Source of the DNA: Sindora glabra
Lineage: Eukaryota; Streptophyta; Magnoliopsida; Fabales; Fabaceae
DNA length: 64,000 nt
Reading direction: 5' to 3'
Assembly: GCA_020226215.1 (NCBI GenBank)
Contig: CM035228.1
Coordinates: 63,275,989 to 63,339,988 of the forward strand
Shown: piece after piece, positions 1 to 12,293 of the stretch
How positions within the stretch are numbered: position 1 is the first letter of the stretch
Layout: each line of letters begins with the position of its first letter
Notes under the pieces: generated by a model
The model's input: only the letters and a program-made list of their open reading frames with translations
The model's database searches: none
Told to the model about the DNA's origin: nothing
Program-made: the position numbers and the translations under genes

Positions 1-809
1 AATTATAAATAAGGTGACATATTATTTTTCTTGAAAAATATATATAATATTTTTTATAAAAAGACTTTATGAGAAAATAACCAAAATGATCATATATTAA
101 TAAAAATTTGAAAACTTCAAATGTTTCAAAATTCATCAACACTCATAAAATGTACATTTCATTAAAATGAGTTGAATTGTACGTCTTGTGAATATAGTAG
201 AGTATGTTACAAAGCTGAATTCCTAATTTGAAATTGTTAAACATAATAATTTATGTAGATATTTAATATATTCAATAATGTAGATAATAAGACACTTGAA
301 TTACAGTACTCATAAGATATCATAATGTAGGTTTAAAGTTGTTGTAAACATATTTTTATAATAATTTAAATAAAATTGCATGTACATTTGCATCATAAGC
401 TTAGATTTGTTCAAGGATTGGTTGATATCTATATGTTAACTAACCCTTAAATTGTCTTAAAAGATTGAATAGTTTGGGATATGTCTTGCAATTATTATTA
501 ATAATTTATCCAGCTTTCATTTAATATTATAGAAATTTCTTGACATCCTAAATGTTCTTTAGGTATGAACTATACTAACATATAGTTTACAAACTTGGTG
601 AACTATAGGGAAATGCTATCGAAATTTCTTCATATAAGAAATGATGAGCATGGATAAATTAATAAAATCATAACTATAAAAATATATCGAATAGGATAGG
701 ATCGTATCCTTTAAAATTGGATTCATATAGTGGATTTAGGGCACATACTAAATATTGATCATGACATTTAATTTCATAAGAATTTATTTTCTTCCTATTC
801 AGTGATATG
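1..809. other. AT-rich sequence, no gene seen
   Basis: No reading frame or motif is recognisable. The stretch lies just upstream of the CACTA transposase remnant and is probably the 5' part of that element or older flanking DNA. I looked for a CACTA-type terminus here and found none, so the element's 5' end is either decayed or outside the window. Confidence 0.5.
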
Positions 810-1624
810 ATGTTTATAGATAAAAGTTAGATATATCTACAGAATCACTTGTCCAATGAGTATTGGAATGGTACGTGGCATTTGTTGAGAAAGCAAAAAA
901 CTTTATTGATGAAATGGATTTGGTGAGATGCTCATGTAAAAAGTGTGTGAATTTATTATTTCAAACACTTGGAACGTTGGAGGCACATATTATAGATAAT
1001 GGATTTCATTCATTATACATAAATTAGGTATATCATGATGAAACGAATATTTCAACTTCTGGGGAGGATGAGGGGGTATCTCCTAATGATAGGATATAGT
1101 AGATATCATACACGATTTCATTGATCCTCATGTACTTGAAGAAATAGTTTGTAATGAAGTGGAAGAGAATGAGGATGCAGGCAAGAGGGACATTAGATTG
1201 AATTATAGTGGTCGTGATGATTTATTTACACAAGTAAGAACAGAATTATATCCGCGATGCACATCATTTTTAACTTTGAACTTTCTAGTGAAACTCATGC
1301 ACTTGAAGGTGCTACTTAAGTAGACAAACAAGTCATTTGATATTCTTTTGAAGTTGTTAAAAGAGATGTTTTTAAAGAATAATAAATTGCCTAAATTATA
1401 TTATGGTGCAAAGAAATGGCTTAACAAGTTGGGGTTGGAGTATAAGTCAATACATGTGTACAAGCATGATTGTGCACTTTTTTAGAAAGAATATGCTTTG
1501 AATGATAATTCTCTAATTTATGGGGAGAGCTGATGGATAGATAAAAATACAAAAAGAAAAAAGTTATCTTAAAAAGTGGTTTGATATTTTTCATTGACTC
1601 ATTGGTTGAAATAATTGTTTAGGT
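810..1624 (+). pseudogene. CACTA TNP2-like transposase, 5' part (broken)
   Basis: The ATG at 810 opens a degenerate frame that begins like CACTA transposases (M-F-I-D-K-S, stop where W is expected, then NEYWNGT). After a frameshift near 880 it continues FVEKAKNFIDEMDLVRC with a CxxC pair, typical of the transposase-associated N-terminal domain. Further on, LPKLYYGAKKWLNKLGL, then IHVYKHDCALF and a stop, match the start of the TNP2 domain. The frame continues through SLTHWLK up to 1624, where the hAT element begins, and resumes at about 5627. Several in-frame stops (for example within SLYIN*VYHDE) show that it is non-functional. Confidence 0.8.
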
Positions 1625-4600
1625 CAGTGTTTTTGAAATCGGACTGGACCGGCCGGTTGGACTAGTGAATCGGCCTGGTAGCCGGTCCGATTAAAGGATA
1701 TGGATCGGAATTGCAGTGGAGTCAAATTGAATTGATTTAAACTGGTGGTTGAACCATGAGCTGGTGTGGACCGGGCGATTCAGTGTGGACCGATCCATGT
1801 TTCAGAAAAAAAAAGTAATAAAGCCTAAAAGGTAACCACACACTGAGTCAAAGCCCATTGGCTTGGCCCTATTTGGATGCAAACCAACCACAGCCTTCAG
1901 AAGTCTGATTTCAGAACTTCATTTCGGGAGCTCAGCCTCAACGGCTCAACTTTCTGCTTTCGTTCTCCCTTCATTGAGCTAAGGTCTTTTTAGCTTATTC
2001 TCATCTAAAGTTTCTATAGAAGAAATATTCAATTTCAGGTTCGGTTTTCTTCCATTTATTCATTTATCTCCAATTTCAACTTATTCTCAACTAATAGCAT
2101 TTCATTTTTTCCATTATTTGCCTTGTTGTTATCGATTCGATTATTGTTCATTCATGTTTTCAACTAGCTTATTTTTTTAGTTCATTATTTTTCTTTAATA
2201 TTAGTATGAAATGGAAGCACTAAGCTGCTGAATTGGAACCCAGAACTGAAGTGCTAATTTTCCCAGCAACGATAGGTTAGTTCCAGCTCTTGTAAACTTA
2301 AAATCTTATCATACTAGTCTATGAATTATAGCAACAATAGTAATTTTCCAGCAACAACATTAATTTTTCATGCTTATCATTGTTAATTTTAAGCTATAAT
2401 GACACTGAAGCACCCTGTTAGTGACATTTATGTTGACCTGCATAAAATCGTGAACTCAAATCTATAGGATTAGTATTTATTAAGAAATGTTTCACAGTGA
2501 GCTAGCTGCCCATATACACATTGGACTAAGTCAGTATTACCATCACTCTTTAGGCATTTCTAGTTCATTCTTCATGTACATAACAAAGTAACAGACAATA
2601 ATACTTAATTAGCTTTCTTTTTTTGACATTTAAATAAAATGTATTGATACTTGATTGATTGTTTATTATTGTTCATGAGTTTTTATTTGATTAAATTTGT
2701 AAGATCAGTTTTAATTTTAATTTTTTATAAGTTTGAAATGGCATCTATTCCCACTCAATCCACAACAGAATCTAGTGCAGCTCAAAGTGAGGGAACTAAT
2801 AATTCAAATAGAGGGAAATCTGATCCAGCTTGGGGAGATTACAAACATCTCACTGATGCCGGTGGAAGGGGGCATATATTATGTTTCTATTGTAACAAAG
2901 TTCTAAAAGGAGGTGGTATCTATCATTTTAAACAACACTTGGCTGGTAAAAAAGGACAAGTTAGCGCATGCAAAAAAGTTCCAGCAGATATTCGCTACCA
3001 AATGGAGTAATTTTTTCTTGAACTTTCTAATAAGAAAAGGAAAGCTGAAGATGAATTTGAAGATAGCAATCCATATGGTCCTGATTTTATGGATCAAGAA
3101 GATGATGAAATACAAGAACCTTATACTCTACTTAGTGGAAGTGGAACTTTAAAGAAGCAGTGTAAGCTGGGAGAGAGATAAAAAATGACATTTAATAACC
3201 AAGGCAAAAGAGCTACTAGTATAGGCTCTTATTTCATGCTTAAAACTACACCCGGAGAACAACCTACCATCAAAAGTGCATTGCAAACAAAGGAAGTTAA
3301 GGAAAGGTGTGATCTTACTATTTCTAAATGGATGCTTGATGCATGTTTACCTTTCAATGCTGTTAACTCTACATATTATTAACCAATGATTGATGCTATT
3401 ACTACCATGAGTGCTAGATACAGAGGTCTTAATTTATATAATCTTCGTAGGCAATTGTTACTTAAAAATGTTCAAGAAGTGAAGAATTTTATTGATAGTT
3501 ATCACACAACTTGGAAAGAGATAGGATGCACTATCATGGCTGGTGGATGGACCGATCAATGCAAAAGAACCTTAATTAATTTTCTTGTTTATTGTCCAAG
3601 GGGAATTGTGTTTTTGAAATCAGTTAATGCTTCTGATGCTTCTAAAACAAGTGATGTTTTATTTAAACTCTTTAGAGAGATTATACTATTTGTTAGTCCA
3701 GAGAATGTTGTTCAATTGATAACTAATAATGCTACAAATTATGTTGCTGCTGGAAGAAAATTGGAGGCCGAGTTTCCCACACTTTATTGATCCCCTTGTG
3801 CTGCTCATTGCATAAACCTGATGTTGCAAGACATTGGAAAGTTAGATGAAGTGACACCATGAATCATGCTACCAAGATTACCAATTTTATTTACAATCAT
3901 TGCTTTGTATTACATTTGATGAGAAAGCATACAAATGGAAGGGAAATACTTCGCCCTGCTCCCACCCGTTTTGCCACTAATTTTATTGCTTTGGAAAGTA
4001 TCCTAGCTCAAAAAGATGCACTTAGAGCAATGGTGACATGTAGTGAATGGATAAGATCTACATATAGTAGAAAGCAAAGGGAAGAAATTTGCAGAAAATG
4101 TATTATGTTATGAATTTTAGACAGCATGTGCTACTATTATGAAAGTCACTGAACCACTTATTCGTATCTTGCGCCTTGTGGATAGTGAGGACAAACCTGC
4201 TATGGGTTATTTGTATGCAGCTATACATAAAGTTAGAGAGGAGATGATTACTAGATTTCAGAGGAGGAAAAAAGTAGTTGATCCTTACTTGAAAATCTTA
4301 GACTCTCGTTGGGATAACTAACTTCACAAAAATCTTCATGTTGCTGGTTATTGGTTGAATCCAGCTTACCAATACAACCCTGATGAGATGGGGAAGCACA
4401 AGAAGACCACATCTGGACTTATTGATGTCATTGAGAGATTTTCTTATGGCAACCATGCTTTGCAATCTAAGCTAACAAGTAAAATGAGAGTCTTTAGAAA
4501 TGCAAAAGGTGATTTTGGAAGAAAAGCAGCTATAAATGATCGCACTACCATGATGCCAGGTAAAACTAATTTCTTTAATTCTAATTTTACTATGTTTGAT

Positions 4601-5618
4601 TACTTTTTATTATTAAAATAAATATATTGATTTATTGCATGTAATATTTAGATGAATGGTGGCAATGCTATGGATCTAGTGCACCAAATTTGCAAAAGTT
4701 AGCAATTCGTGTTTTAAGCCAAACATGTAGTGCTTCGGGTTATGAAAGAAATTGAAGTGTATTTGAACATATCCATTCAAAGAAGAGAAATAGATTGGAG
4801 CACCAAAGGCTTAATGATCTTGTTTATGTTTATTACAATTTAAGATTGCAACAGAGGTATTTTTATACTTACTTTGATTTATTTTTAATTTTTACTTATC
4901 TTTAATTTTAACATTGATATTATGTGATGAATAATATAGAAATCAATTGAAGAAACGTAGTTATAACCCAATTGATTTTGAATCATTTGCTGAGAACTCC
5001 AAATGGGTATTAGAAGATGAGTCACCAAGTTTAACTTTTGAGGAAGTGGAGTCCCTTCACTCTGTGCTACAAAATTGTGACATTCAAGGCTTTCAAGAAG
5101 ATTATGGTTTGTTATGTTACCTTTCTTTCATTACCTTTTTAATATTGATAATAGCTATTTACTTTGTGATCTTATATAAGTTATTAAATTCTTGTAGATA
5201 ACTTGAATTTGGATAAGATTGATGATGGTGAAGATAAAGATGATGAAATAGATAGAGTTTTGAGTGGCCATGAAGAACCAAGAAATTCAAATAATGAAAA
5301 AGAATCTGGTAATGATGAGCTTGGAGCAAGAATTTTCAATGAAGCCATGGAGCACCTTTATATATCAACACTAATTGGGATCCATGAACTTAGATGTTTT
5401 CCTTATATGTCATGAACTCTTTTTAGATTGTTATTACATAACTCCTTTATTTCTTTAATAAACTTGTGTTATTTTATTGCTTGAACTATGAATTATGAAT
5501 TTTGTAGGAAGCTTGAAGACTTAAGTAATATTAATTATATATATTTATTAATTATTAATTTTTAATTTAAATCGGTTCGACTAGTGAACCAGTTCATTGT
5601 CCGATTTTAAAAACATTA
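1625..5618 (+). mobile_element. Decayed hAT transposon (hAT-1) inserted in the CACTA
   Basis: The left end begins CAGTGTTTTTGAAATCGGAC. The right end, read on the other strand, begins TAATGTTTTTAAAATCGGAC. The two termini are therefore inverted repeats of about 20 bp with 3 mismatches, and similarity extends inward (GGACT..CCGGTTGGACTAG against GGACAATGAACTGGTTCACTAG). The flanking octamers GTTTAGGT (1617-1624) and TTATGGGT (5619-5626) agree at 5 of 8 positions, fitting a decayed 8-bp hAT target duplication. The TNP2 frame of the CACTA is continuous across the insertion. Inside is a hAT transposase pseudogene on the plus strand. Confidence 0.85.
2738..5415 (+). pseudogene. hAT-1 transposase, broken by stops and frameshifts
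   Basis: The frame from ATG 2738 encodes a BED-type zinc finger (SDPAWGDYKH ... CFYCNKVLKGG ... HFKQHL). A DUF659-like catalytic region follows at about 3386-3850 (GGWTDQCKRTLINFLVYCPR, LKSVNASDASKTSDVLF, ATNYVAAGRKLE, SPCAAHCINLML). Later pieces at about 4650-5090 match the C-terminal hAT dimerisation region (APNLQKLAIRVLSQTCS, HIHSKKRNRLEHQRLNDLVY). Stops interrupt the same frame at about 3008, 3179, 3380 and 3788, and the frame shifts after that. The expected catalytic Asp after VQLIT is Asn. An intron probably separates 4585-4650 and another lies near 4860-4940. Clearly inactive. Confidence 0.8.
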
Positions 5619-5626
5619 TTATGGGT

Positions 5627-8606
5627 CGAGGTATATTACAAAGGATATGATATGTCATCATATTGGAAAGTCAATAGAGGATGAGGTAATGCAACATTCT
5701 GTTGATGGAAAAGTTTGGTAAGAATTCAATAGAAGGTATCTCAATTTTTCTGTCGACCCATGAAACATTAGGCTAAATTAAGTGTAGATGGATTTAATCT
5801 TTTTAGTGATAGGAACTTATCTTACAATATATGGCCAATAGTATTGACTACCTATAACTTGCCACTATAGATATGCATGAATCAGTAATTTTTCATGTGA
5901 CCCTATTAATCCCAAGGTCACAATTATCGAGCAAGGATCTTGATGTCTTCTTATAACCGGTTGTAGAAGAGTTAAGACATCTTTAGGAGAGGGGAGTTAA
6001 GACTTGGGATGTGAATACAACTGCAATGTTTAACATGTGGGCAGCTTTGTTATGAATTGTAAATGATTTTTCCACTCAAAGTAGTCTTTCTGGGTGGAGT
6101 GGATAAGGATATAAAACATGTCCTACCTGCAATAATGATAAGCCATCAATTCGAGTTAGGGGAAAAATAGCATATGTTGGTCATCGTTATTAGCTTCTAA
6201 GGAGTCACACATAAAGAAATAGGAAGGAATTCAATGGGAGGCCGGAGAGGAGAGCCTTTCCTCATCTTCTTACTAATAAAATTATCATGGACCAACTGGG
6301 TAAGGTGGCATAGAGACTTCCTAAAAAAATGCTCAATTTGGAGGTATAAAGTAAAAGAGAGGTGCTGATGAACTTAATTGGAGTAAGAAAAACATATTTT
6401 TTTACCTTTCGTATTGGTCAACAATGAACTTGAGGTATAAAATTGATGTCACGCATATTGAGAAGAATGTACGTGATAGTATTCTAGATACATTATTAGA
6501 TATGAAGCATAAAACAAAAGATATGGATAATACAAGATGAGATTTGATAGATATGAAGATAAGACCAAACTTGCATCTATATGAAGAGAAGGACTAACTT
6601 TTCAAACCATATGTTGTATGCATGCTCAATCAGGAAGAACGAAAATAGTTTTGGCAATATATAAAGAATGTAAAATTTCCTGATGGCTTTGCTAGGAGTC
6701 TCAAGAAGAATGTCACTCATTTGGATGCATTATTAGATATGGAGCATAAAACAAAAGATACAGACAATACAAGATAAGATTTGACAAATATAAAGATAAG
6801 GCTAGACTTGTATTTATATGAAGAAAAGGGCCAACTTTTCAAATCATATGTTGTATACATGCTCAATTAGGAAGAACAAAGATAGTTTTAGCAGTATATA
6901 AAGAATGTAAAATTTTTTAATGGGTTTACTGGGAGTCTTAAGAAGAATGTCACTGATTGTTATATGAAGTTAAAGGAGTTGAAATCACATGACTGCTATG
7001 TTATTACACAGAGATTGTTAGGTCCCTCAGTTTGAGTATTTTTGCTGAAGGAACTATCATACTCAATTGTTAAGTTGTGCAACTTTTTCAACCAAATGTA
7101 TGCTCTCAATAGGAGAGATGTCTTGCAAGCTAAGCAAGACATTGTCATCATTTTATATAAGCTTGAAAGGATATACTCTCAAGCATTCTTTGATATAATG
7201 GTTTACCTGATGATGCATTTGCTTGATGAAACATTATAGAGCAGTCTCGTTCATTATTAATGGATGTAGCCACACGAAAGGTACATAAAGAAGTTAGAGG
7301 ATTATGTCTAGAATCGTGCTCGACCTGAGGGTTCAATTACAGAAGGATATGTTATCAATAAGGCATAAACATTTTGTTCTAAGTGAAAGGAGTGAAAATT
7401 AGATTCAATCGGCTAAATTGAAATCAAGATGTAGCACTTCGTTAAACAAAAATGGTATTATCAGTGTTCCAATCTCAATGTCAATCAATAGGGAAGAAGA
7501 TTATTTTTCGCCTTGATAGGAGGGATTGAGATGTTGTCATATGATACATCTTGAATAACTGTACCTAGATCGAAAAATATATCCAGTAAGTTTCTATAGT
7601 CATTTATACTTTTCTTCCAATTAATTATAATGGATTAAAATACCTATGTTCTGTAACGAGCATCGATGAGAACTCGAACAAAGTGTTATTAAAAATATTA
7701 ATAACTTAAAAAGAACAAAATTCATTGTATGGTTCTAATCTAAGGTAAATGTTTGTTCTTTCTAAATGTATTATATCAATCATGTAAATATTGTTCCTTA
7801 TTTAAACTTTTTCTCTAATTTAATTTTTTGTAAAAATGCTATTTTCATAGATATATCATTGACATAGGAATAGTTCTCTAGAAGCCACCAATAATTTTAC
7901 TATCATGATATACTCAACATGTATTATAAATGGAGTATGCTTTATAATTAAAACTCGTGATGCGAAGCACAAAACACAAAACAGTGGCATTTCCATTTCA
8001 GGTACTAACGGTAACATATTTTATGGTGTATTGGAGGATATCATAGAGTTGACTTATTTAAATAAGTACAATGTAACTTTATTCAAATATAAATGGTATG
8101 ACACTAATCTTATGAAGAAGAAAATTTGTATTGACAAGAATATCACAAGCATTTCTATCAATGAGCAATGGTACAAAGATGACCTTTACATACTTACTAT
8201 CCAAGCAAAACAAGTCTTTTACATCAAGAATCTTCTTAATAGGCTAAATTGGAGGGTTATCCATAATGTGGTGTATTGTTACATATGGGATCTATCTAGA
8301 TAGTGCACAAGACTTGTCATTCCTACAAGAAAGTAACTCCTCCAATTTTAACCTCATAGTTATTTTGGAAATTTTCATTTAGTAAATTTAAGGGATTAGA
8401 GAAATGATTTTTCAATCATTTCACTTTTTGAGAATATTGGATTTATTACAGATGGAAAGGACATCTTCATTGATGATAAAGGTAGTTTTGAAGATGAGAC
8501 GATTGAAGATTATATAAAGGAAGGGCTTTTACAATTTGATAATGACAAAGAAACTAATGACCACGAGGATGAGTTTGTTAGGTTCACCAATATTGATTTA
8601 GATTAA
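5627..8606 (+). pseudogene. CACTA TNP2-like transposase, middle and C-terminal parts (broken)
   Basis: The frame resumes after the hAT insertion with GKSIEDEVMQHSVDGKVW, NFSVDP, VDGFNLF, then the conserved LSGWS and CPTCNND region near 6090-6140. The DUF4218-like region is at about 6960-7330 (LKSHDCYVITQRLL, LCNFFNQMYALNRRDVL, IVIILYKLERIYSQAFFD, ARPEGSITEGY). The open segment 7905-8303 encodes a DUF4216-like stretch (FYGVLEDIIELTYL, VTLFKYKWYD, QAKQVFYIKNLL). An acidic tail ends at 8606. Stops and frameshifts are scattered throughout. A tandem duplication of about 240 bp lies at 6461-6950. Confidence 0.8.
6461..6950 (+). repeat. Tandem duplication (~240 bp x 2) within the CACTA transposase
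   Basis: The segment starting AGAAGAATGT at 6461 recurs at 6704, and the same motif closes the second copy at 6941, giving periods of about 243 and 237 bp. Both copies carry CATTATTAGATATG, GCATAAAACAAAAGATA, the LYEE and VKFxxGF coding motifs and then the SLKKNVT motif. They differ by scattered substitutions, so the duplication is not recent. In intact CACTA transposases this segment is normally single. Confidence 0.8.
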
Positions 8607-8913
8607 GGAAATAATATTTTTTTGCATTACAACTTATAATTATGTAAGAGTAATTATGTAATAGAATTATATGAATACAATAAGTTTTATCATGTCATCA
8701 TTTGATTTGGTTGTAAACTTTTCTCTTAAATACTTGTACAATATGTATTATCTTAGCCATGGTGGATGTTGAAGTATGACACTATAGAGGTGATATTGGT
8801 AGGGACCCTCCATATTAGCTCACCCACATTCTATCATAGTACGAGGGATCATTTATCTTTTCTTATTATGGACACTTGTGTTAATTATTAATTAAATATA
8901 TGAATTTATGGCA

Positions 8914-10470
8914 TTAATACAATCTGTTGTCCATTAAAGCTGCAGCTTTGAGAAAGAAAAGTTTGAATAGGTCCCTCAAGTTGCACGAGAAGATAAAGAG
9001 GGGTGGGGGAAGATCGATGCCTGTATAGTTCAATACGATTGATACATGGCATGCTGTTGGTAAGAATGCTAGCCATCTCCTTCGTAATATTGGCAATATG
9101 ATCTGAGCTTATGTGCCACTTTATTATAAGTCATAGAGGGCTATACCTCAATAATTACGAAATATAGTCATGCAGGAGGTTTGCGTAAGTATCCATCTCC
9201 TCTCTATCTTAACTTAGTTATATTTGATACTAAAATTTCTAAATATAGTACTCATAAATTTACTAAATATCTTATAATGCACTCTTATTTTGAGTTCTAG
9301 GGCATCACCGAGGGTAAGCGGGATAAAGAGCTTAACAGTTTGATGCAGACTGCTGCTAACTTGTACAAAGATTGGAAGTAAAGTTGAATAGACACTTTCT
9401 AGAGTACGAGGATGATCGGGAGTAGGATTATGATTTAAACTATGCTAGACATTATGTGTTGCAATTTGTCTTGCCACAAATGTCGTAAAGGTTCATGGAC
9501 TTCTTTGACAATGACGATTATAGGGTAAGTATGGCATTTAGTAAAGTTATGTCATTATCTCATATATTTAGACTATAAGTATAATTATATTATATTATTA
9601 TTTCATAATTTGAAGGAGCTGTCTATAACGAATGTAGATAACAAAGTTAAGAAGGTGGTGAATGATCGGTATGGATCAAAATCCATTACCACACATTGTT
9701 ATGATAAGGTAATTCAACTTATTTTTCATGATTTAAGTGTACAATTTGTTAGCTAACTTAATAATTATATTTATCTTTTTTTTTCTCTTGTAAAATATGA
9801 ATAAAGAAATAAGGAGATCAGTGAGCTGCAGTCGATCCTTAGTCTGTACTTGAGAATTTTAAGGACCGACACACGTATAGATTGAGGGAGTGGATGTATC
9901 CCACCCCTGAGAAGCAATATGTAAGTTAACTAAACTATATATTTCAAATAGAATTTTATGAATATATGTTGTAATCTTTATGATTGAATTTTGTTTTAAT
10001 AATTCAAAGCAAGGATGGTTGAGCTAGCAGCTCAGCACACCCAGTCCAATATATCATCCACTAGCTTGCTTGGTACTTCTATACAAATCGATGAGGCTAT
10101 TATCGTCGATAAGGTGCTTGACACTTATCGATGGTACATGAAGGCAATTAGATGTGTGCTAACTGGTCAATCCTATCATTCAACAAGCACCTCTGGCATT
10201 AGGTAGAGCTCACAGTATGTGTCCCAAATCAGTGATTTATAGGAACAATTGTAGCAGAGTCGATAGTAATTAGAGTATAGCCGAGAATAACTTTGGCAGA
10301 GCCAATGGTTGATTCAGAGTAGCAGCAACAACTTGCTCAGTAGCAATTTAGGACATATTTCACAAAACTCACCTCCATACTCAAATAGCATGATCTCATA
10401 CTGCTCCACCTCCATTTGTTGCTATACTGCCTGAGCCGAGTAGATTTGCCATTACACCTGTTGCCCAACC
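8914..10470 (+). pseudogene. CACTA second ORF (TNP1/Ptta-like), degenerate
   Basis: Fragments resemble the plant Ptta/En/Spm (TNP1) protein family: a region near 8930-9180 (RKKSLNRSLKLHEKIKRGGG and a degenerate continuation through the vP-leu-W-like motif), further exon-like pieces at about 9300-9420, 9615-9710 and 9800-9920, and a Gln/Ser-rich stretch at 10015-10470. The frame is cut at 10470 by the gypsy element and continues at 16109 with a Gln/Asp-rich tail. Assignment rests on order and position in the CACTA plus weak motif similarity. Confidence 0.5.
10466..10470. repeat. Target-site duplication CAACC (left)
   Basis: The 5-bp CAACC immediately before the 5' LTR is repeated exactly at 16104-16108 immediately after the 3' LTR. 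A 5-bp duplication is the usual size for LTR retrotransposons. Confidence 0.95.
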
Positions 10471-11099
10471 TGATGAAAATTAAAGAAAGACATTGATGAA
10501 AATCAAAGAAAGCCCATTGAAGACAATGGACTAAAGGTGTTGAAAGGGCTTCACGGATCAATGTCAAGGGTTTGGCAAAGGGGATGAAGGGATACCTAGA
10601 GAAGATGATTGCTCCCCTATTTGAGAAAAGGCACAATTTGGAGCTAAAAGAGTCCAAGATGCTCAATTGCGTGTATTTGAAAGACTTGGGCTCCAATGAA
10701 TCCATTAGCATTTAGTTAGTTTAGCATTTTTGTAATAAATGGGCCTTATGGGCCAAGACTTGTTTTTAGATTTATTTTAGCATGAAAATTTGTTATTTTA
10801 TTTGGGTCACTTAGAATTGGGCTTGTTAGTGTACAAGGCCCATTAGGGTTTGCTTATGGGGGCTTGTCATATATAAGCTCTTGTAAACATATTTTTATTC
10901 AGTTTTGAATACAATTTGAGATTTGAGAGCTTGTGACTCTTAGGTTCTTGAGTGAGCCAATTATCCTTGATCTTATCAAGATGCCTCTTCTTGTGGCGAT
11001 CTTACCTTCGGCTTATCAATCCGTGATTGTGGCGCCCATCCTCCATCTTTTTCTGCTTTTGTTGTTTCAAATCCAATTCAAGATTCGTCTTTTTCATCA
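10471..11099 (+). repeat. 5' LTR of the gypsy element
   Basis: Matches 15474-16103 over its whole length. It starts TGATGAAAATTAAAG and ends CTTTTTCATCA. A short internal repeat (GAAAATYAAAGAAAG) is present at the left end. It contains GTCATATATAAGCTC at about 10867-10881, a plausible TATA box for the element's promoter. Confidence 0.95.
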
Positions 11100-11101
11100 A
11101 T

Positions 11102-11114
11102 TGGTATCATGAGC
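11102..11114 (+). other. Primer binding site (initiator tRNA-Met type)
   Basis: TGGTATCATGAGC lies 2 bp after the 5' LTR and matches the common plant TGGTATCAGAGC primer site with a small internal change. It is the expected start of minus-strand DNA synthesis. Confidence 0.8.
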
Positions 11115-12293
11115 TTTGGTTGGAATTGGATTTGAAAGGTACTGTTCATAGATACTGTTCATCCGTACTGCTTGTGCGCTGTTCATCTTTTCTGTTTTCT
11201 GCAATTGACACTGTTCACGCGTCCGTACTGTTCGCGCCGTCACTGTTCACGCATTAGGGTTTCATCAATTCTTGGTATAATCTTTCCTAAATCTTGTTGC
11301 AACACTTATTTTATTGCTGGATTCTTATTACTTGATGATTAGATTGGCTAAATTCATAATCAATTGTTAAGTTTCTGCACTTGTTTTCTTCGTGTTCATC
11401 AATTATTCATCACATGTTCTTGATTTGAATATGTCCAATCTCCTATAATTCTGTTAGTTTGGTGTTTGGTGTTAAATAATAGCTTGACTTAAAGGAAATT
11501 GTGAATACAATCAATTCTAATTCCTTGTTTACTACTTCTTTCCAAAATTCTGGTTCAATTGGATTGACTTTATTTGCTGTCTCAAAAATGAACATTCCAT
11601 ATTTTTGCTTGTTCTTGCAAGTTTATCAATAGTGGCTAATTGAAAATTGTGTGATTCAATTTAAAAAAGAGTACAACTATTGTGAAAAAAAAAAGAAGAA
11701 GAAAAAAAAATCTGCAGCAAAAAAAAATGAAAAAAAAAAGAGGCAAAAAAAAAAATTTTGCAGCACACAAAAGTGCTTCTTGAATGCCACTTGTAATTTT
11801 CAGCTTGCTTTTGCTTAGTTTTTGATTTATTCCATACCAGAAATTTTTGGGAATAACTTAGCTATTATTTAACATTACATAGTCTTATCTAATTTCTCCA
11901 TTCTTGTCTTCTTTGCATTCTTTTCTAATTTGCTTTTTGTTTGCTTTCTTGTCTCCATTCTTGTCTTGTTTGCATTCTATTTTCCTTAGTGTGCTTATTT
12001 CTTGTTTAGTTTTTCTTGATTGTCTTTGTTGGCTTCCTTAGTTTGTCTTGGAGTTTTCTTTTGTTGGCTTCACTTGTGTCTTGCTGATTGATTGTCACTT
12101 GGTTGTGGTTGATTGTGTGGATTGGAGGTTAACTTCCTTAAGAACTTTTGAGAGCACTTAAGAGGAAAATGGCAAGAGAGAAATCCTTACACAAAAGCCA
12201 ATTTTGAGTGAAACACGAGTAAACATCTTTTGAGTGAAACACTTAGCGAGTGGAGAGGACCTTTTATTACATTAATATTTCTGTTTTGTAGAC
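11115..12293 (+). other. Untranslated leader of the gypsy element
   Basis: No coding signal is seen. It contains an A-rich, imperfect low-complexity block at about 11680-11755 with CTGCAGC/TTGCAGC interruptions, then T-rich repeats of TTGTCTT/CTTGTC type at about 11890-12070. The long leader before gag is usual for plant gypsy elements. Confidence 0.6.
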
